Source: Priestia megaterium (GTDB lineage Bacteria > Bacillota > Bacilli > Bacillales > Bacillaceae_H). Taken from it: a DNA stretch of 50,000 nt. Position 1 is the stretch's first letter. Each line of letters begins with the position of its first letter. Position numbers and translations under genes: made by a program. The notes below the pieces were generated by a model that saw only the letters and a list, made by a program, of their open reading frames with translations, did no database searches and was not told the origin of the DNA. This document shows, piece by piece, positions 26,904 through 34,339 of this stretch. The stretch covers positions 160,001 to 210,000 of the forward strand of contig NZ_CP085442.1 in assembly GCF_023824195.1 (NCBI RefSeq). Reading direction: 5' to 3'.

Positions 26904-26937
26904 AAAGTTATGTCTGCTTGCAGACATAACTTTTTTT
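26904..26937 (+). terminator. Terminator of the acyltransferase gene
   Basis: Fourteen-bp stem (AAAGTTATGTCTGC, 26904-26917, with 26920-26933), two-base apparent loop, then T-run. Confidence 0.9.
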
Positions 26938-26966
26938 ATAAAGTATAAGAGATGATAACGCGCTAG

Positions 26967-27000
26967 TTTTAAAATATTTTTAAAAGTGACATGCTAAGAT
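26967..27000 (+). promoter_or_regulatory. Candidate response-regulator site and promoter of the two-component operon
   Basis: TTTTAAAATATTTTTAAAAGT at 26967-26987 carries TTTTAAA twice, 11 bases apart. It is followed by an extended -10 TGCTAAGAT (26992-27000). A 21-base element with 18 identities precedes the FMN-binding gene on the other strand (31373-31393). OmpR-type regulators usually bind direct repeats one helical turn apart, so autoregulation is plausible. Confidence 0.45.
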
Positions 27001-27038
27001 AATGCTTATTTAGGTAATCACAAAAGGGGGAATTTGAT

Positions 27039-27716
27039 ATGCGTGTACTTGTGGTAGAAGATGATGCTTCATTATTACACGGTATCGTAGAAGGCTTAAA
27101 AGAAGAAGGATATGAAGTTGATTGTGCGTCTGAAGGAGATGAAGGTTTGTTTTTAGCAGAGCAGAATATTTATGATGCCTTGATTTTAGATATTATGCTG
27201 CCGGGTATGACAGGGCTTGACATACTAAAAAAGCTAAGAAAACAAAAGGTGCTGACGAAAGTTATTTTTCTCACTGCAAAAGATAGTGTAGAAGATCGAG
27301 TGAAAGGACTCGATTACGGAGCTGATGATTATTTGGTTAAGCCTTTTGCCATGGCTGAACTTTTTGCGAGGTTAAGGGTAATGCTCAGAGACTTGCAGGC
27401 AGAAGAAGGCATGATTTCATATGGTCCCATTTCTATACGAGAAGCCAATCATGAAGTTATGATAAATGGGAGTGCCCTAACGTTAACGATTAAAGAATTT
27501 CAGCTTTTGGAATACTTTATTCGAAATAAAGAACAAATCCTTATTCGAGATCAAATTTTTAATCGGGTATGGGGATTTACATCTGATGTAGGAGTAGGCG
27601 TAGTAGATGTCTATGTTCACCATTTAAGAAAGAAGCTTCAGCCTTTTAATTGTGACGGTTATGTACGTACAGTCAGAGGTGTAGGCTTTATGTTAAAAGG
27701 GGAAGAGCATGTTTAA
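27039..27716 (+). CDS. OmpR/PhoB-family response regulator
   Basis: Two-component transcription factor of 225 residues. The receiver domain has the acidic pocket VEDDA, phosphoacceptor Asp51 in LILDIMLPGM, the switch Thr in FLTAKDS and the Lys in YLVKPFA. A winged-helix DNA-binding domain (about 128-222) ends VRTVRGVGFML. The receiver resembles CutR/QseB-type regulators, but the stimulus is unknown. It overlaps its kinase gene by 8 bases. The downstream convergent flavin cluster shares an upstream motif with this gene's promoter, hinting that it is a target. Confidence 0.92.
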   Translation: MRVLVVEDDASLLHGIVEGLKEEGYEVDCASEGDEGLFLAEQNIYDALILDIMLPGMTGLDILKKLRKQKVLTKVIFLTAKDSVEDRVKGLDYGADDYLVKPFAMAELFARLRVMLRDLQAEEGMISYGPISIREANHEVMINGSALTLTIKEFQLLEYFIRNKEQILIRDQIFNRVWGFTSDVGVGVVDVYVHHLRKKLQPFNCDGYVRTVRGVGFMLKGEEHV

Positions 27717-28944
27717 AAAGACGAGAATCAGGCTTGTGTTATTTAACACAATGGTGCTGATGGTTATTTTGAGCATTTTTAGTTTAGTTTTATATTTTTA
27801 TATGCAGCATGTTATTTTTTTAAATCCAGACAATCGGTTAAGTGAGATGAGCGAGCAAGTAAAAAAAAGAAACTTACATGAGATCCAGGAAAACAATGAG
27901 AGAGAAACAGAAAGGCGCGTTGCGTTTTTACTTTGGAGCAGTGATAAAAAATTAATCAAAATCACACCTAAAAAAGGGTTGTATACAAACGATATTGACG
28001 ACTTTAAGCCTGCGCTCTCAGAAGGAAAAACCCAAACGTCGCAAGAGGTAAACGGTCATGCTTATCGAGTGATGAATGTGAAAAACGAAGGATATATAAA
28101 AGACCAAGACGTTTCAACGATTCAACTTGTCTTAAACGTAGATCCAGAAACTCAAACCTTAGAGCACCTTGCTTTTCTTCTTATCATTTCAGCTTTTATT
28201 GGACTGCTTCTTTCGCTTGTAGCTGGCTTGTTTTTAGCCAATAGAGCGCTTGTACCTATCCAAAAGTCTTGGAACAAACAAGTTGAGTTCATTGCAGATG
28301 CTTCCCATGAGTTAAGGACGCCTCTTTCCGTGATGCAAACGCATCTCGAGCTATTGTTTAGACGACCAAATCATACGATCGAGCAAGAAAGCGAAAATAT
28401 TTATCAAAGCTTAAATGAAGTGAAGCGGATGACGAAGCTGGTGGGCAACTTACTAACACTGGCTAGATCTGATTCAAGTGCACAGCTGCTAAACAAAACG
28501 GTCTTTAATATGGACGAGCTGGTTGATAAAGTAGCTAATCAGTTTGAGCCTATATTTGAACTAAAGGAGCTGCGCTTCACAAGGGAAATTGAATCGTTAA
28601 TGTGCGGAGGAGATCAAGAACGACTTCATCAGCTATGTATGATTTTATTAGATAACGCTTTTAAGTACACCCCATCTGGAGAAAGCATTCACATCAGTCT
28701 AAAGAAACATCACCACTCTATGACGTTAATTGTCAGAGACACAGGCGTTGGAATTGAAGCGAAAGATCTTCCTTATGTATTTGATCGCTTTTATCGAAGT
28801 GACAAGAGCCGAGCCCGTGCCGAAGGAGGATCAGGCTTAGGCCTCGCGATTGCCAAATGGATTGTACAAGCTCATGACGGAGAAATTAAGGTTTTTAGTC
28901 AAAAAAACGTGGGTACGGAATTTTATGTGAAAATTCCGGTATGA
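27709..28944 (+). CDS. Membrane sensor histidine kinase partnered with the upstream regulator
   Basis: Sensor kinase of 411 residues. Membrane helices near residues 8-30 and 148-172 flank an extracytoplasmic region of about 115 residues with no recognised sensor domain. The phosphoacceptor H-box is FIADASHELRTPLSV, and the ATP-binding domain has the N-box LLDNAFKYTPSG, the G1 box DTGVGIE and the G2 box GGSGLGLAI. The extracytoplasmic input region has no Cys, heme or flavin motif that I can see, so the signal cannot be stated. Translationally coupled to the response regulator. Confidence 0.92.
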   Translation: MFKKTRIRLVLFNTMVLMVILSIFSLVLYFYMQHVIFLNPDNRLSEMSEQVKKRNLHEIQENNERETERRVAFLLWSSDKKLIKITPKKGLYTNDIDDFKPALSEGKTQTSQEVNGHAYRVMNVKNEGYIKDQDVSTIQLVLNVDPETQTLEHLAFLLIISAFIGLLLSLVAGLFLANRALVPIQKSWNKQVEFIADASHELRTPLSVMQTHLELLFRRPNHTIEQESENIYQSLNEVKRMTKLVGNLLTLARSDSSAQLLNKTVFNMDELVDKVANQFEPIFELKELRFTREIESLMCGGDQERLHQLCMILLDNAFKYTPSGESIHISLKKHHHSMTLIVRDTGVGIEAKDLPYVFDRFYRSDKSRARAEGGSGLGLAIAKWIVQAHDGEIKVFSQKNVGTEFYVKIPV

Positions 28945-28976
28945 AAAAAGCTGCCTATCATCAGGCAGCTTTTTTC
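28944..28976. terminator. Bidirectional terminator between the kinase and the flavin cluster
   Basis: Twelve to thirteen-bp stem (AAAAAAGCTGCC, 28944-28955, with 28964-28975). It serves the kinase rightward and the RnfD-like gene leftward. Confidence 0.9.
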
Positions 28977-29848
28977 ATCACTTTTTTATTGGCAGTCTTC
29001 CACGCTTTCCATGCATTAGCAAGTAACAGGCCAATTAATAAATAGGCAAGGCCGCCAAAAACTAAGTAATCTACAGCACTAATCGCCCCCGCAAGTAGTC
29101 CAAATTTTATTTGGTCTTTATACTTGGCAGGAGAAGTTGGCGGATCCGTCACCATAAAGAAGGCTAAAAATAAAGCGGAATTGACAAAAGGAGCTCGTAA
29201 AGCATCCGCTACATCGCCTACTCCTATTAATGACATAATCGTAAAAATAGCAAAATACACGCCCAAAAACGCAAATACTTGAGGGAATTTATTTACCTTG
29301 CTCGTCACAAGGTACCCCGTCACAAACACGAATACAATGAGCCATACGGGTAGTAAAGATAAGCTTCCCCACCAGCTTTGGCCGCTTGAAAAGACAATAA
29401 GTGAAAAGAGAAGACCAAAAGCGGCAGGGTTAAAAATAGGCTTCTTTTTTACTTTTACTAAGTGCTTCGATAAAATCGCAACAGCTACAGTGCAAAATGT
29501 GACCTAAGCCGGTGTAGATGTGCTAAGCACTAAGGCAATAATTAATCCAGTAATAATCCCGCCGTCAGGAAGCTGGATTTTCTTTTTATAAGCAAAAGAA
29601 AATCCTAAATCTAAGGCGGCCGCCGAGCATACGGCAAGTAGTAGGTGTCCTAAACCTTGAAAGGCAGAAGAGTTGAATTCACCTAATAAGGTTAAAAGCA
29701 GAAGCATAGCGATTACATATCTTTTAGGTGTTTTAACTAGCTGCGCCCAAGGACTTATTTCTTTTGGTTTGTTTTCATCTACAATAATATAACCTTTTGG
29801 TGTACTAATATATTTAACACCGCTTCTTCGTTCAGAACGTGTGGTCAT
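28961..29848 (-). pseudogene. RnfD/NqrB-like membrane electron-transfer protein, interrupted by an in-frame TAG
   Basis: The two parts of this frame read as one 295-residue RnfD/NqrB-family membrane protein, apart from a TAG at 29504-29506. Before the stop are the family-like segments LPDGGIITGLIIALVLSTSTPA. After it, in the same frame, come KPIFNPAAFGLLFS and FFMVTDPPTSP, which are RnfD/NqrB motifs. The expected residue at the stop is Trp (RnfD proteins usually have PWW there), so a single TGG to TAG change explains it. Nothing else is damaged. The intact family passes electrons across the membrane to flavin proteins. It overlaps the apbE stop by 17 bases. The fragments could also reflect a sequencing error. 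Confidence 0.8.
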
Positions 29849-30764
29849 AATTCATTAATTCCTCCATATCTGATGTGAAAAAAGGAGTGAAACTAGAATC
29901 GAAGAGTACGCCGCGTATGTCGGCATCATTCAATAAATTCACTCCTTTTTCCGCTCCTAAAATAAAAGCTGACGTAGATAATGCATCGGCCAGCATGGCA
30001 GAAGGAGCAATAGCTGTACAACTCAGTAGACTGCTTCGAGTGGATGGAGATAAGGGATTAACCAAATGATGCATGGATGGATGCGTCTTATTTTTTCTAG
30101 CATAATTCCCTGATGTGCAGACAGCCGTATCTGTTACACGTAAAGTCAGTAATGACTGCGTTTGAATCGCAGGATGCTGAATCCCGACTTTCCATAACTC
30201 TCCGTGTTGATTGAGTCCTTTAACTAGGATGTCTCCTCCTGCATTAATCATAAAATGCTGATAAGGAAGGGAGCGGGCAGCCAAATCAATGGCCAATCCT
30301 TTGGCGACCGCTCCAAGATCTATAATCATCGGTTTTTGTAAGAGAACCGTTTTTTTATGTGTATCCAATACGATGTCTTTATAACTTCCAGAATCGACTG
30401 CTTCGTTCACTTGTACGGGCTTTCCATATAAGTAATGTTCGTTAAAACCGCGGTTTTCTAATTGTTTTCCTACCGTTGGGTCAAAGATTCCATGCGTTTC
30501 ATTTGCTACTAAGATAGCGAAATGAAGGGCTTCAAATAATAGAGGACTAACAGAAACGGGCTCTTTGACATGTCTAATTAGTTTCATAACTTCGCTTTTG
30601 GCATCAAATCGACTGCATGTCGTTTCAACGGTTTTAAAAATAGTAAATGCCTTTGAGATATGGTGAAGGACATTTGCTTCCTCTGATTGGGGAGCAATTA
30701 CTTGAATGGACACGGTTGTTCCCATACATAAGACAGAGCGGCTATACGTTTTTATGGACATCAT
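29832..30764 (-). CDS. apbE: ApbE-family FMN transferase (flavinyltransferase)
   Basis: Extracytoplasmic or membrane-facing enzyme that transfers FMN from FAD onto a Thr of partner proteins. It has 310 residues. Family features include MGTTVSIQVIAP, ETTCSRFDAKSEVMKL, IIDLGAVAKGLAID and FMINAGGDILVKG, followed by the Asp-containing ADALSTSAFILG metal-site segment. No clear lipobox is seen; the N-terminus reads MMSIKTYSRSVLCMG, so export is uncertain. The AAAGGAG ribosome-binding site precedes ATG 30764. It lies directly between the FMN-binding gene, whose Thr is the likely acceptor, and the RnfD-like gene. Confidence 0.92.
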   Translation of the reverse strand: MMSIKTYSRSVLCMGTTVSIQVIAPQSEEANVLHHISKAFTIFKTVETTCSRFDAKSEVMKLIRHVKEPVSVSPLLFEALHFAILVANETHGIFDPTVGKQLENRGFNEHYLYGKPVQVNEAVDSGSYKDIVLDTHKKTVLLQKPMIIDLGAVAKGLAIDLAARSLPYQHFMINAGGDILVKGLNQHGELWKVGIQHPAIQTQSLLTLRVTDTAVCTSGNYARKNKTHPSMHHLVNPLSPSTRSSLLSCTAIAPSAMLADALSTSAFILGAEKGVNLLNDADIRGVLFDSSFTPFFTSDMEELMNYDHTF

Positions 30765-30775
30765 TCGTTTCTCCT

Positions 30776-31288
30776 TTATGCATTCATTGCTTGCTGAAGT
30801 GCGTCATCCACGGCATTTTGAAAATCTTCTGTACTAAGCGTTGCTCCGCTCACGACGTCGACATCTGAGCTTTGTCTTTGTACGACTTGAGACGGAAGGT
30901 CCTCAATGTAACTTTGAGAATAGTGAGTATCCGCTTCTGTAATTTCAACTGTATCAATTCGGTCGTTTTTAATGGTCACGGATACGTAGACAGTTCCGAT
31001 ACGGTTGCTTCCTTGGCCGGAATACGTTCCATCTTTGTATTTTGTTTTAGGAGCAGAACTTTCAGCACTCGCTGATGAATTGTTCTCATTAGATGAAGCA
31101 ATATCTTCTCCCCAGTTGTCATTGACAATCGTTTGATTGCCTGTCTGATCCGTCGTTTTCTCCTGATGATGAGCCGGTGTGGCTTGAACAGCTTGTGCAT
31201 TAGATAGAGTGTTTATATAACCAGTTGCATAAATACTTCCAATGGCTACGCTGCATGCAGCAATCATCTTCTTTCCCATTTTACTCAT
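30776..31288 (-). CDS. Exported FMN-binding-domain protein, likely flavinylated by ApbE
   Basis: Secreted or membrane-anchored redox protein of 170 residues. A hydrophobic N-terminal segment (about 8-26) is followed by a Ser/Asn/Thr-rich linker and an FMN-binding domain of about 85 residues related to RnfG/NqrC. The flavinylation motif is SGATLST with acceptor Thr150, the final part of DVVSGATLS. It is the first gene of a three-gene minus-strand operon with apbE and the RnfD-like gene. An AGGAGGT ribosome-binding site precedes it. Its FMN would be covalently attached and face outside, accepting electrons from the membrane. Confidence 0.9.
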   Translation of the reverse strand: MSKMGKKMIAACSVAIGSIYATGYINTLSNAQAVQATPAHHQEKTTDQTGNQTIVNDNWGEDIASSNENNSSASAESSAPKTKYKDGTYSGQGSNRIGTVYVSVTIKNDRIDTVEITEADTHYSQSYIEDLPSQVVQRQSSDVDVVSGATLSTEDFQNAVDDALQQAMNA

Positions 31289-31350
31289 GTTTGTTGAACC
31301 TCCTGATTTGTACCAGAACTATAGTTTCGATTATTGATGGTTATCTTTAG

Positions 31351-31393
31351 CATAAATAAACTTTACAAATAAACTTTTAAAAAAGATTTAAAA
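31351..31393 (-). promoter_or_regulatory. Promoter region of the flavin cluster with candidate regulator motif
   Basis: Read on the minus strand, TTTTAAATCTTTTTTAAAAGT (31393-31373) matches 18 of 21 bases of the motif before the response-regulator gene. An exact 11-bp direct repeat follows (AAATAAACTTT on the + strand at 31354-31364 and 31367-31377, 13 bases apart). ATGCTAAAGATAA-type sequence (from 31353 leftward) is a plausible -10 region shared with the regulator promoter. Confidence 0.45.
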
Positions 31394-31520
31394 TCAAGAA
31401 AGGTTTTTTAAAAACAAATGAGCCAAAGGAAAAGGTGATTCTAAATAATAAGGGTAGGCGATGGAATTTCTTTCACAAGCCTAGCTATTTTGACATACGT
31501 AATAATAGTTAATATTTCTG

Positions 31521-31548
31521 TTTACTATCTAAACGTGCATGATAAAAT
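31521..31548 (+). promoter_or_regulatory. SigA promoter of ddl
   Basis: TTTACT at 31521-31526 and extended -10 TGATAAAAT (TAAAAT at 31543-31548), spacer 16 bases. Located about 35 bases upstream of the ddl start. Confidence 0.6.
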
Positions 31549-31581
31549 AGAAAAGATGAATATGTGTTAGGAGGAACATCA

Positions 31582-32664
31582 GTGAAAATTAAGCTTGGCC
31601 TTTTATACGGAGGAAAATCCGCTGAACATAAAGTATCTTTACAAACAGCTCTAGCAGTTTCAAAAGCAATTAATCACGATAAATATGAAGTGCATCCAAT
31701 TTATATTACAGAAACAGGAAAGTGGATTCGCGGCACACAGCTGACTGGTCCGCTTGAAACAGTTGCTCAATTAGAAATTCAAGATAACGGAACTGCTATT
31801 TCACCAGTTTCATTGAATACGGAAATGTTTGCATTAACAGATTCAAAAACAGATGATCAGCTAGATGTTATTTTCCCACTTCTTCATGGTCCAAATGGAG
31901 AAGATGGTACGGTACAAGGATTATTAGAATTATTGAATATTCCTTATGTTGGAAACGGTGTATTAGCTTCAGCAGCTGGTATGGATAAAGTTGTAATGAA
32001 GCAGCTGTTTGCACAGGCAGGTCTCCCTCAAGTAGAGTACGTATCATTTATCCGCCGCGAGTGGGAAGCAGATCGAACGGCTGCTTATGAAAAAGTAGAA
32101 ACACTTGGATACCCTTGCTTTGTTAAACCAGCAAACTTAGGTTCAAGCGTTGGGATTAGCAAATGTGATAACCGCGAAGAGTTAGAAGCGGCATTTGTTG
32201 AAGCTTTCTTATTCGATCGGAAAATCATTGTAGAAGCAGCAGCAGTTGGTCGTGAAGTTGAAATTGGTGTGTTAGGGAATGATGAAGCAGCTTGTTCAGT
32301 AGTTGGAGAAATCTTACCTAAAAAAGCGTTTTACGATTACAAAGCCAAATATGAAGACGGCGATACAGGCCTTATTATTCCAGCTGAAATTACAGAAGAA
32401 CAGCATCAAGAAATGTCAGCACTAGCAATCAAAGCATTTAAAGCAATTGATGGATCTGGTCTTGTACGTGCAGATTTCTTCTTAACATCAGAAGGTAAAT
32501 TCATTATTAATGAAGTGAATACGATGCCTGGTTTTACACCTTTCAGTATGTTCCCGTTATTGTGGAAACACGCAGGTGTTGAATATCCAGATTTAATCGA
32601 AAAACTTGTATCACTAGCAATTGAACGTCATACCGAAAAGCAGCAAATTAAACACACAATGTAA
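31582..32664 (+). CDS. ddl: D-alanine--D-alanine ligase
   Basis: Joins two D-alanines with ATP to supply the terminal dipeptide of the peptidoglycan stem. It has 360 residues. The N-terminal [17 protein letters not shown] and [17 protein letters not shown] are family signatures, with the ATP-grasp segments [16 protein letters not shown] and [19 protein letters not shown]. The TTAGGAGGA ribosome-binding site at 31567-31575 dictates the GTG start at 31582; an upstream in-frame GTG at 31564 would sit before that site. Followed at 97 bases by murF, which uses its product. A hairpin separates them. Confidence 0.97.
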   Translation: MKIKLGLLYGGKSAEHKVSLQTALAVSKAINHDKYEVHPIYITETGKWIRGTQLTGPLETVAQLEIQDNGTAISPVSLNTEMFALTDSKTDDQLDVIFPLLHGPNGEDGTVQGLLELLNIPYVGNGVLASAAGMDKVVMKQLFAQAGLPQVEYVSFIRREWEADRTAAYEKVETLGYPCFVKPANLGSSVGISKCDNREELEAAFVEAFLFDRKIIVEAAAVGREVEIGVLGNDEAACSVVGEILPKKAFYDYKAKYEDGDTGLIIPAEITEEQHQEMSALAIKAFKAIDGSGLVRADFFLTSEGKFIINEVNTMPGFTPFSMFPLLWKHAGVEYPDLIEKLVSLAIERHTEKQQIKHTM

Positions 32665-32671
32665 CTCACAC

Positions 32672-32702
32672 AACACTATTCATCATGAATAGTGTTTCTG
32701 TG
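32672..32702 (+). terminator. Hairpin between ddl and murF
   Basis: Ten-bp stem (AACACTATTC, 32672-32681, with 32687-32696) and 5-base loop, followed by TTTCTGTGTTT. It may act as a terminator or as an attenuator within a ddl-murF transcript. Confidence 0.65.
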
Positions 32703-32760
32703 TTTAGTTTCGATTAATGTTATCCATAGTTTACTTTATATCGAGAGGAGCAAACCAACA

Positions 32761-34143
32761 ATGATTAAACGTACGCTTAAACAGCTAGCTACAATGATTC
32801 CAGGAAGTGTATTTCATAGCGGGAAAGAAGCAGCTGTAATTGAGGGAGTCTCAATTGATACGAGAACAATTCAGCAAGGTAATTTATATATCCCAATCAA
32901 AGGGGAACGTTTTAACGGGCATACATTTGTCGATAAAGCAATTGAAAACGGAGCGGTCGCTACTCTATGGAACAAAGACGAAGAAAACCCACCGACAGAC
33001 ATTAGTGTTATTTTAGTCGATGATACACTAGAGGCCCTTCAGCAATTAGCAAAGTCCTATCGTCACGAGTTAGATATTAAAGTAGTGGGCATTACAGGAA
33101 GTAACGGGAAAACAACGGCAAAAGACATGGTGAAAGCTGTGCTCGATACAACTTACCGTGTTCTGAAAACAGATGGAAACTTTAATAATCATATTGGCAT
33201 GCCGCTTACTATTTTGCGTTTAGATGAAACTCATGATATTGCAGTTTTAGAAATGGGCATGAGCAGCCGAGGAGAGATTGAGTTTCTTTCTAATTTAGCG
33301 GAGCCTGATGTAGCCATTATTACAAATATCGGCGAATCGCACCTTCAAGACTTAGGAAGTCGTGATGGAATTGCAGAGGCAAAATTAGAAATTACAAGCG
33401 GCTTAGCGCCAACAGGTCAGCTTGTCTATAATGGTGATGAGCCACTTTTAACGTCGCGCGTAGTTAATCCAGTATTTGAAACGGTGACATTTGGTAGCTC
33501 AGAACAAAACGATTTGTATCCAAGTGCTATTTCAGCTGAAGAGTTAGGAACAACATTCACTGTTTCACGTGAAACAACATATTCATTCTTTATCCCGGTA
33601 TTAGGTAAACATAATGTTCACAATGCGCTTTCTGCTATTGCGGTAGGTCATTATTTTGGACTAGACAATAAAACAATCGCTAAGGGATTAAAAGAATTAA
33701 AGCTAACCAATATGCGTATGGAGCTCGTGAAACGAACAGATGGTCTGACCTTCATTAATGACGCATACAACGCAAGCCCAACGTCTGTTAAAGCTGCTAT
33801 CACGTTGATGCATGATTTAGAAGGCTATAAGCAAAAAATTCTTGTTCTCGGGGATATGCTTGAATTAGGCGATCAGGAAAAAGAGTTCCACAAAGAAGTG
33901 GGAGAGTTTATTCAAGCAGAAAAAATTGATTATGTTCTAACATACGGCCCCTTATCTGTTGAAATTGAGCACGGAGCAAAAAATAATTTTGTAGAAGATA
34001 AGGTAATGCACTTTGAGGAGAAAGATGAGCTTGTTAAAAAATTAACAGCGATTACAACAAGAGAAGATGTGGTTTTAGTGAAAGCATCTCGAGGAATGAA
34101 GCTTGAGGAAGTTATCTCAAAAATGATGCATAAATTACCGTGA
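32761..34143 (+). CDS. murF: UDP-MurNAc-tripeptide--D-alanyl-D-alanine ligase MurF
   Basis: Adds the D-Ala-D-Ala dipeptide to UDP-MurNAc-tripeptide, the last cytoplasmic step of peptide assembly. It has 460 residues. Mur-ligase features are the ATP loop VVGITGSNGKTTAKDMV, the NFNNHIGMPLTIL segment, EMGMSSRGEIEFLS, and TFINDAYNASPTS in the C-terminal part. ATG 32761 has a GAGAGGAG ribosome-binding site and the family N-terminus; an in-frame start at 32692 is not supported. It follows ddl, and the order ddl-murF-cshA is that of B. subtilis. Confidence 0.97.
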   Translation: MIKRTLKQLATMIPGSVFHSGKEAAVIEGVSIDTRTIQQGNLYIPIKGERFNGHTFVDKAIENGAVATLWNKDEENPPTDISVILVDDTLEALQQLAKSYRHELDIKVVGITGSNGKTTAKDMVKAVLDTTYRVLKTDGNFNNHIGMPLTILRLDETHDIAVLEMGMSSRGEIEFLSNLAEPDVAIITNIGESHLQDLGSRDGIAEAKLEITSGLAPTGQLVYNGDEPLLTSRVVNPVFETVTFGSSEQNDLYPSAISAEELGTTFTVSRETTYSFFIPVLGKHNVHNALSAIAVGHYFGLDNKTIAKGLKELKLTNMRMELVKRTDGLTFINDAYNASPTSVKAAITLMHDLEGYKQKILVLGDMLELGDQEKEFHKEVGEFIQAEKIDYVLTYGPLSVEIEHGAKNNFVEDKVMHFEEKDELVKKLTAITTREDVVLVKASRGMKLEEVISKMMHKLP

Positions 34144-34170
34144 TATTAAAAAGAGTATAAGTAAGCTCTA

Positions 34171-34199
34171 TTGCAAACGGAAAGCCATAGTGTTATGAT
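34171..34199 (+). promoter_or_regulatory. Promoter upstream of the cshA leader
   Basis: TTGCAA at 34171-34176 and extended -10 TGTTATGAT (TATGAT 34194-34199), spacer 17 bases. Transcription would begin about 34206 and run into a terminator-like hairpin at 34263-34297. Confidence 0.6.
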
Positions 34200-34227
34200 G
34201 TAGTCTGAGTGTCTTGAGGCGCTTATA

Positions 34228-34297
34228 CTCTAAACGTTGAATTTATTGAAGTAGTCGTTTAGAGCATTTTCCGTTTCCTCGGAGAATGCTTTTTTTT
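34228..34297 (+). promoter_or_regulatory. Leader hairpins with an intrinsic terminator ahead of cshA
   Basis: CTCTAAACG (34228-34236) pairs with CGTTTAGAG (34256-34264). An 11-bp terminator stem (34263-34273 with 34280-34290, one G-U) and a T8 run follow at once, sharing two bases with the first stem. It lies 43 bases ahead of the cshA start. It may be an attenuator of the helicase gene or the end of a short independent RNA. Confidence 0.55.
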
Positions 34298-34339
34298 GTA
34301 AAATATAGATAGTCTAAATATAAAAGGAGTTTGAAAAAC

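Noticed and set aside
29504..29506. TAG read as pyrrolysine or by programmed readthrough
   Set aside because: No pyl genes are known in this lineage and no recoding signal is visible; nonsense mutation or sequence error is simpler.
29298..29507. Plus-strand open frame opposite the break in the RnfD-like gene
   Set aside because: It is a shadow of the coding strand, without ribosome-binding site or recognisable protein features.
34152..34231. Inverted repeat AGAGTATAAG / CTTATACTCT upstream of cshA as part of a leader riboswitch
   Set aside because: The left arm lies before the only good promoter (34171-34199), so it would not be in the same short transcript.
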